64,000 nucleotides of DNA from positions 4,393,896 to 4,457,895 of the forward strand of contig JABAKD010000014.1 of assembly GCA_012845835.1 (NCBI GenBank), in the 5' to 3' direction. The notes beneath the pieces are model-generated. The model was not told the DNA's origin. It ran no database searches and saw nothing but the letters and a program-made list of their open reading frames with translations. A program made the position numbers and the translations under genes. The DNA is from Undaria pinnatifida. Lineage: Eukaryota > Sar > Phaeophyceae > Laminariales > Alariaceae. Positions 57,299 to 64,000 of this stretch are shown here, piece after piece (positions within the stretch are counted from its first letter, which is position 1; every line of letters begins with the position of its first letter).

Positions 57299-59624
57299 CG
57301 GGTGCTTGCCTTCCCTTTTTGGAGACCGCACCGGTTGAATACGTACTCGTATATATCTACTTCTAGAGCTGGGTCTTCGTTTTTGGCCTCAGTCGCTCGG
57401 AATTCGGGGGGGGATACATTTTGTTTATAGTGTTTTGACGGGGTTAAGACTTGTGCTAACGGGAACAGGATCTTGATTCTCGGTAAAAGAGTTGTTTTTA
57501 CGCCGTTTCAACGGCTGCACCTCGCGGGGTATGATACTACAAACAATGCTCTATGTGGTCGGGAGTAAGTGATCTTTTTTTTTTTGCGAGAAGATTCCAA
57601 TGCAGTTGGTAGATTACATACGGGGCCTTTTGTCCTTTGGAAGTTTTGCTAAGGAGCACGATTTTTGGCCAAACTTTGCGAAGATTGCCCAAGTACCCAG
57701 TATCAGCAGGGAAGTCACCGACCTGTATCGTTCGCGAGGATGTACACACCCCGTAACATGCGCGATTGAAGCATCACAGTACGTAACTTGCAATAATGAG
57801 CTTTTATCAAAATCCTTTTTAGCCGAGCTCACAGCTATGATATACTTGCAGCATATTATTCTGAACATAAAAAAACACTACGGCTGTGAGATCGAAGATT
57901 TCGTCGGAACTCATCTTTGCAAGCTAACATATCTGTGGATATCATTTTCTTCCACACGTATACCGACCAAAAAAGGGAGAAGTGCAGTTTTACTAACCTT
58001 CGAGGGGGATTGGTGTGCTTAACTATCAAGTAACATCGTCATGCGTGACGCGTGCTATCATAGAGGTGAAGCGTTTTTACTGAAACTTTTCATTTTTGCC
58101 TGGATTTGACAAGGCTCCTTTGTGGGCACAAACATCATCCGATTTTTTTTCGTTTTTTTGTTTTTTTTTGTTTTTTCGAATGGTATAGCGACCTTCAAGC
58201 GAGAAACGCAGCCTTACCAGCCTTCGAGGGGAATAAATAGTGTGCTAAACTACCAGTAACATCATCATGTTGACTCGTGGTATGTGCTAAACTACCAGTA
58301 ACATCATCATGTTGACGCGTAGAGGTAGCACGCCGTGGCTGAAACTTTTTTTTTTTATTGTCTGGATGACAACTCCCTTCTTGACCAAAACAAATCGTCG
58401 TCGTCGTCGTCGTCGTCGTTTTTTTTTTTTTTTTCGCGTGTTTTTGGTGTTTACCTAGGCCATGCATTGGGGGATTTGTTCACCGGGCGGCAGTTTTTTA
58501 TTCCACCCGAATCGATTTTTGTTTTTCCTCGGGTGAGGAAGGAGAAACGTCAAAAACAAAATGGTGCGCCCGCCTCCACCGTAGCTTGCGCGCAAGCAGC
58601 ACTGTCCGTGCGCGTGAGATGCGCCTCTGTACATTTAATTTTTTTCACATTTACTGCCCCGCCCGGCAACCCGGACATCTGCGCGCCGTTGCCCATGCTG
58701 TAACCGTCGCTGTTTTTTTGTTCCTGTTTTTTTTTTTCTGGGGCTTTTCACGGGTCGTACGTAACCCGTTGAGTCAGGAGGTTCCCAAAATCTCGCGGAT
58801 CGGGTCAGGAAAATAGTTCGGACTCTCACGGGTCGGGTCTGGTCGGGACGGGTCGGGCGAAGAGGTTCCAAATCTCACGGTTTGGTTTGGGCCGTTCGGG
58901 CCACGCTGACGCGACCCTACCCGACCCGATCCGACCCGTGAGAGGGCGACCCGACCCGTGAAATGCCCCGTTTTTTCCCCTCATACCTATTTCAGAGCCC
59001 CAAATCCCTAACTATACTAATTCCAAGTTGTTTGTCAGCGAAAACGGGTTGCCAATTGTGAAATGCCCCGTTTTTTCCCTCCCGCAATCACGAATTATCT
59101 GGGCCAGCGAGCGAACCGCTGTCCAGTTGTAAACAACAGCTCTGTTCGCGTGCGTGTTCTAGCAGTCTGCCAGCACGGTCCCGTGCGGTATCTAATTGGT
59201 ATCCCCGCAAGCGCGATCAACCAAACAATGCCAGCTGCTGCTGTCAAAGTGAGCTACTCGTACGTACTTCGTATTCCGCCAGAGAATATGAACCATAACG
59301 CCGAATTCTCTCTAGACAACAAACAACATATTATTCCTATCGGTTCCCGATTCCTAATAAAAGTTCCCTTTTTTCCTCCCCTCATCACCCTTTCAGAGCC
59401 CAAAATCCCCATTTATACTAATTGCAAGTTGTTTGTCAGCGAAAACGGGTTTCCCGCTCTGAGCTCCAAGGCCAAGAGGAATCGACCCTTTTCTATACTA
59501 TACCCCGGTATGATACTGCAAACGTTGGCCAGCACTTTCATCCTACTTGGTGTGATTTTGTCCGCAAGAACGGGGATGATGCGATTTTGACGGGGAGTTT
59601 GGGGAGTTTTTTTGTTTTTGTTTG

Positions 59625-59674
59625 GTTTGTTCGTTTGTTTGTTTGTCTGTTTGTTTGTTTGTTTGTTTGTTTGT

Positions 59675-59731
<57 letters not shown>

Positions 59732-59755
59732 TTTTTTTTTTTTTTTTTTTTTTTG
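59625..59755 (+). repeat. (TTTG)n-(TTG)n-(T)n compound microsatellite
   Basis: About nine TTTG units, then about twenty TTG units, then a T-run of over 20. Open frames are artefacts. Confidence 0.95.
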
Positions 59756-60354
59756 TGAGTTTGTTCGCGGTCGCATGTGGCGGGTGGATTAATCAAAATT
59801 TGTGATAACACTGACGATATTGATGCTAATGCTTTTTGTGTGTGTGTGTGTGTGTTCTTCACATTAAACCGTTTTTCTACTCGTCGACATCCAGCACACC
59901 CATTGTCCGTACTGATTCTTCACCCTAGAAAGATCAGCTCTGTGGTCACAAGCCACGACACAGAGATAATGCATCGTAATGCATTCGACAACGCAATGTC
60001 ATGCCCTAGTTCTGGGTACGACAGGCACAACATACATACGTCAGCAACAGAAATACATTGGAAGAGAGAAATACGAAATAAACAAAAACAAAAACAAAAA
60101 CAATGTACGCTCCTACCACTCGTTCTTATCCCTCTACACTTCGTCTTCTACCACTTCTGCTGCTTCTGAAGCTTCTGCTGCCTCTACTTGTACTTAAGTT
60201 TCCACGTCGTCTACCGTTTACTCAATGGGATTATTGGGATCTTAATTATGGTTCTTTGTTTACTCTTTACTGGTAGACCATATATTTCGCTACTTCCTCT
60301 TATTATACGTCTGCGTCTACTTGTACTTCCAAGGTTTAATATTTGTAATAGTTT

Positions 60355-60965
60355 TTATTCTACCGCTACTGCTGCTACTGCTACTAACACTGGTGGTTGT
60401 GCTACTGTTATTGCTGTTGCTGGTACTGCTACTGTTTCTACTAATGGCGATACCGTCGCTGCTAATGTTGAAACTGCTGCTGCTGCCTTTTTTAAGATCA
60501 CCGTATCATACGAGTTGATTTCAATACCACGGCACAACTATTAGTACTGCCGGTTATGCTGATACTGATATCATGCCGCCACTACTACTATTGTCTCCTA
60601 CTACTCACACCACAACAGTTCGTGTTGGTAATGCTCGTATTAGTTTTTAGTGTCGTGTGCTGCCGCTGCTACTATTAACTATTGCTGCTATTACTTAATT
60701 CGCCGTTTTGGTAATACGTACTCCTATTAAATTTCAGTGTGGTATGATGCCGCTACTCCTAATGCTTCTACTACTTACACCACCGCCTCATTGGTATATA
60801 CTCCAATTAGTTTGTACTATGTATGGCTGTTTTTCTACCACTGTTTATAATGCTACATACTGCTGCTGCTATCTCTACTACCGCCACTGCTACTGCCAAC
60901 CGGACTATTACACCACTACTGCTGCATCCAATACGACTACTGCTACTGCTGCTGCTACAATGCAT
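60355..60965 (+). repeat. imperfect CTG/CTA triplet-rich region
   Basis: Degenerate CTACTGCTGCTACTGCTACT-type sequence over 600 bases. Frames of 60-120 codons (Ala/Thr or Leu) follow the triplets. Confidence 0.8.
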
Positions 60966-61069
60966 ACTACGAGATGAGTTTGGATTTGAAATTCCGTCCC
61001 ACGGCTAAGAAGTATTGTTCATTTTTGCTGATGTTCTACGGTCATGCTGAAACTGACGATCACACACAG

Positions 61070-61130
61070 GCGGCGTTCGTCCTCCCGAGGGCGCTAAGGG
61101 GAGATGAGGACATGGCTTTGCTTTCGCTCG
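61070..61130 (+). CDS. candidate exon, uncertain
   Basis: Between cacacag| and |gtgaga lies an open 61-base stretch encoding AAFVLPRALRGDEDMALLSL plus one base. Splice sites are good and the phase fits exon 33. Unspliced, the frame runs on to 61268. The protein is not recognised and no following exon was found. It may belong to the kinesin tail or be chance. Confidence 0.3.
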
Positions 61131-61679
61131 GTGAGACATTTGTTGCTGTGGTGGAATTGTGTGCGGCTCATCCCAACGGCGGGAGTTGCACTTCTTGTGC
61201 CAAACGCTTTTTTTTTTGTGGCCAGTTGACTTCCCCAAGTGTGAAACTAAGGGGTAGTATGACATTGTGACGAATATACCTGGCATCTATTTTAGGATTG
61301 ATAGGGCATGTAAATGTTGGTCGTGTTGCGCGAACGAACGTGTTCGGAGGCGGGTTTCGGTTGAGAAATTGAGCTGCTCCTGACCTCATGATAGGAGCTC
61401 AGAAAGTCTTTCGAATCTGCTGCGCCCCTATAGGGTGGGATGGCTCGTGCGCTATTTTCGGTGGGCGGCGACCATTGGTACGATCAGCTTCTGTTCTTCG
61501 TTCGGCGATCTCGGAAGAGGAGCCACTATTTTTTGGCACGATGTAAACGAGATCGTAGTTGTTTGTCTTTCTTTTTGTTTGGAGTTCTCGATCTGTTTTT
61601 TTGCTGTCTTTCTTCGATGTTGGAGCGGTGGTGGGAGTTGCTGCAGATGCAGCGGCGTTACTGCTGTGCGACGACTTTT

Positions 61680-62215
61680 TAGGGTCAGGTCCATAATGCC
61701 TTTTTGTCTCTAATTTATTCTCCTTTTTTTCGAAAAGCATATGCGAAAACAAATCAACTATGCTCACTCCAAGTTGTGTTTTTTTTCGGGGTTGATGCCC
61801 CCACTTATGCTCCGTTATGGCGGATATATATGCTTCAAATGCCACTTTTTGCTCGCCGGTCAAATTATGTCGAAGTGCCACCAAAATAATCGAATTATTA
61901 AACACCAGACGCTTTTAGAACTGTCTTAAACACCTTTATGCCCTATATCTACAGGATTTATGCCCAAGATGAAGCAGCAATGCTCGTCGCCTACGTGTAT
62001 ATATATGCTATTTTAGCTAAACTATGCTCGAGCATATATATGCTCCTCGCACGTATGTTTTATGCCCAAAATGAAGCAGCACTGCTCGTCGCCTATGCGT
62101 GCATGCTATTTTAGATAAAATATGCTCGAGCATATGCTCCCCGCACTTACTCTTTTTCTTACGCACAAAAAGGCTGATTATGCTAAAACCATGCGGGCAT
62201 TATGGGCCTGACCCT
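61680..62215. mobile_element. TIR element family I, copy 2
   Basis: Bounded by TAGGGTCAGGTCCATAATG and its inverse CATTATGGGCCTGACCCTA, about 20 of 21 bases matching. The interior has two copies of a roughly 100-bp block (61955-62140) with 'atgctcgagcatat'. The same family as 19155-19649. Confidence 0.75.
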
Positions 62216-64000
62216 ACGAGTTTTGTTGTCGTCGATGGTGGTCGTGTAGGTCTTACGCTTGTTGGCGATCGTTGTAGTTGCTGGTTTTGCTGGTAGTGGT
62301 CGTGTGTTTATGTGTTGTCACGTTTGTGTGTGTGTGTGTGTTTTTTTTTTTAGTGTGTTTTTCTAGTCGGCAGTGTTTTTGTGGGGGTGGCGTTGTTTAC
62401 GCCGTGTCGTGGCTGATGTTGTCATTGCTGCTGGTGTGCATGATTATTATGTTGTTGTGGTTATGTGTCTGCGATGGTTGTTGTGTCTGCGATGGTAAAA
62501 GTATGTGCGGTTGTTATGGCGATTCGAACTACTCTGTATACAGGCGTGATCAGTTCATGTTCTTTGTGGGCGATGTTGGTCGTGTTCCATTAGCATCAAT
62601 TTCATCGTTTTCGTGCTTCAGGGACATTTTATAAACTATTTCAAATACGTCAGCTGTGAGCTCGATCAATTTTGGGTCGAAACTCAACTTTGCAAGCTTC
62701 GTGGTAGACTGGCCGCTCGTTTTCGCAGGCGCATTATTCTTCGAATGTACACGACTCCTGTGTATGTTGACAGGGTGAACACCACCAACAGGGTGAACAC
62801 CACCAACAAACTATTGTCAAGAATAGTGCGTAGTGGTACAGAGCAGCTAACCGTGCTTCATCCCAAGGTATGAAGAGCAAGTTTGCTGTGATTCGCTATT
62901 TATTGTTAATATTCCATTTTTTGTCCGCAAAAAAAAACGAAGCTCCTCACAGGCACTTCCAAAATCAACATAAATAAGCACATACATTAGTAAATCATCG
63001 TCAGGAGTAATAACAGCACCAACAATATGTAGCAGGTATACAATATGTATCACCACATACAGTTAACGCCAAACCTGTTTCAGCGCAGGCCACGCTCGTG
63101 CGGCTGCGATAAGCCGCGTGTCCTCGCTGCCAATGGCTCTACCTCGCGCGCGCAGCATGGCCATACGGTAGCGTTCCCTCTGTAGTGCCGGTCGAGTAGT
63201 GCGTGTTTCTCGCTACAGCAGTTCCTGTGGAAATGCTTGGCACGTAGGGAAAAAACAAGGAGAGGCGGTATGCGGAGTAGTGCCGGGTCGCGATATTGTG
63301 CAGGTGTTTCCTTCTATAGTGCATATACCGGCACTGTCAACGGACCACTGTTGCGCTTACGTGTTTTACCACTCATTTTTGAAGGCTGATGTTTGTCTGT
63401 CTTGAAGGGTTTTGACCACAGAGCTCGTCTCTCTGAAGGAGGCCTCGGGACGGACACTGGTTGCGCTGGATGTAGATGGGTGGAAATATCGGTTTAATAT
63501 TATCAACACACACATACATGCATACGTAAGACCGAACTTTTGTCGTGTTTAGGTCGCTATGCCTGAGCCCCAAATGTTGATGTTTGTCCTCATGCCTGGG
63601 CCCCAAGGAGTAGGAACAGCTGGTGGGTGACGATGTGCTGACGCTGGGCACCGCATTTACTTTTTGTCCGGAGATGGATGAGATATTTGTGAATGCAATT
63701 GGCCAACGCACGTCCACCACTTTATTTGTGGCCAGACTGGCGTTGTTGGAGCATCAAGCACGTTGCCACGAAATCTTATTGTCTGTCCGCCGCTCCCCCT
63801 GCCTCTACTGCTGCTGCTACTTATTTCTTGTATTTATATCGGTTGTTGTTGTTTGCTGTTGTTGTTGTTATTGTTGTTTTTCCTTCTGTTCTCTTTACAA
63901 TATGCGGGACAGCTGCTGCCGCTGCTTTAGACTGTACCGGTCGTACTTTCCTTTTTGTTTCGCCTCTATATGTGCGCCACAGCTGCTGCTACGGGTGCAG

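Larger units (their letters stand above)
56386..64000. other. 3' region after exon 33
   Basis: It holds two copies of the exon 33 end, a complete family D element, fragments of B and C, triplet tracts (59625-59755 and 60360-60965) and a family I element. One candidate exon is at 61070. Frames of up to 175 codons (59063) and 168 codons (minus, 61399-61905) show no domain. Whether the kinesin continues here is not decided. Confidence 0.6.

Noticed and set aside
59063..59590. 175-codon plus-strand frame
   Set aside because: It includes a family C element copy and shows no domain.
61399..61905. 168-codon minus-strand frame
   Set aside because: Half of it lies in TIR family I; no domain and mixed composition. 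Possible, but not supportable as a gene.

Overview
The window is nuclear DNA from a eukaryote with intron-dense, repeat-rich genes. GC is roughly half. Short exons (20 to 240 nt) are separated by introns of 0.2 to 6.5 kb, acceptors often follow long C/T tracts, and many small terminal-inverted-repeat (TIR) elements are present. This suits a stramenopile, most likely a brown alga, but the assignment is inference: no organism-specific marker is present.

Two protein genes can be supported. On the minus strand, 8500 down to 4770, lie the first two exons of a Josephin-type deubiquitinase; its remaining exons were not found and may lie beyond base 1. On the plus strand a kinesin of the kinesin-4 type starts at 9849 and can be followed through 33 exons to 56385 (about 1,470 codons, about 4.4 kb of coding sequence in 46.5 kb). 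The motor domain (P-loop, switch I, switch II) lies in exons 1-7. The rest is mostly charged, coiled-coil-like stalk with Gly-rich linkers. The two genes are divergent, with start codons about 1.35 kb apart. Nearly all exon phases agree; the exceptions are discussed in the entries. No certain stop codon was found.

Region by region: 1-8.35 kb is tail and intron sequence of the Josephin gene with tandem repeats and TIR elements. 8.5-9.85 kb is the shared intergenic region. 9.85-22.4 kb carries the motor exons, and 22.4-24.3 kb an intron holding a dead LINE. 24.3-56.4 kb carries the stalk and tail exons. 56.4-64 kb is mainly repeats with one doubtful exon.

The most striking feature is a repeated pattern at exon edges. 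At many exon-intron junctions of both genes the adjacent intron carries one to about eight decayed copies of the exon edge together with its splice site (kinesin exons 2, 13, 17, 22, 27, 31 and 33; Josephin exon 2). In addition there are at least six dispersed repeat families: a TIR element with an internal 32-bp minisatellite, three other TIR families, a short element ending in CCCCTTTA, and a tRNA-derived SINE. A further repeat is always found in the sense orientation of its host gene and ends in the C-rich tract found before several acceptors.
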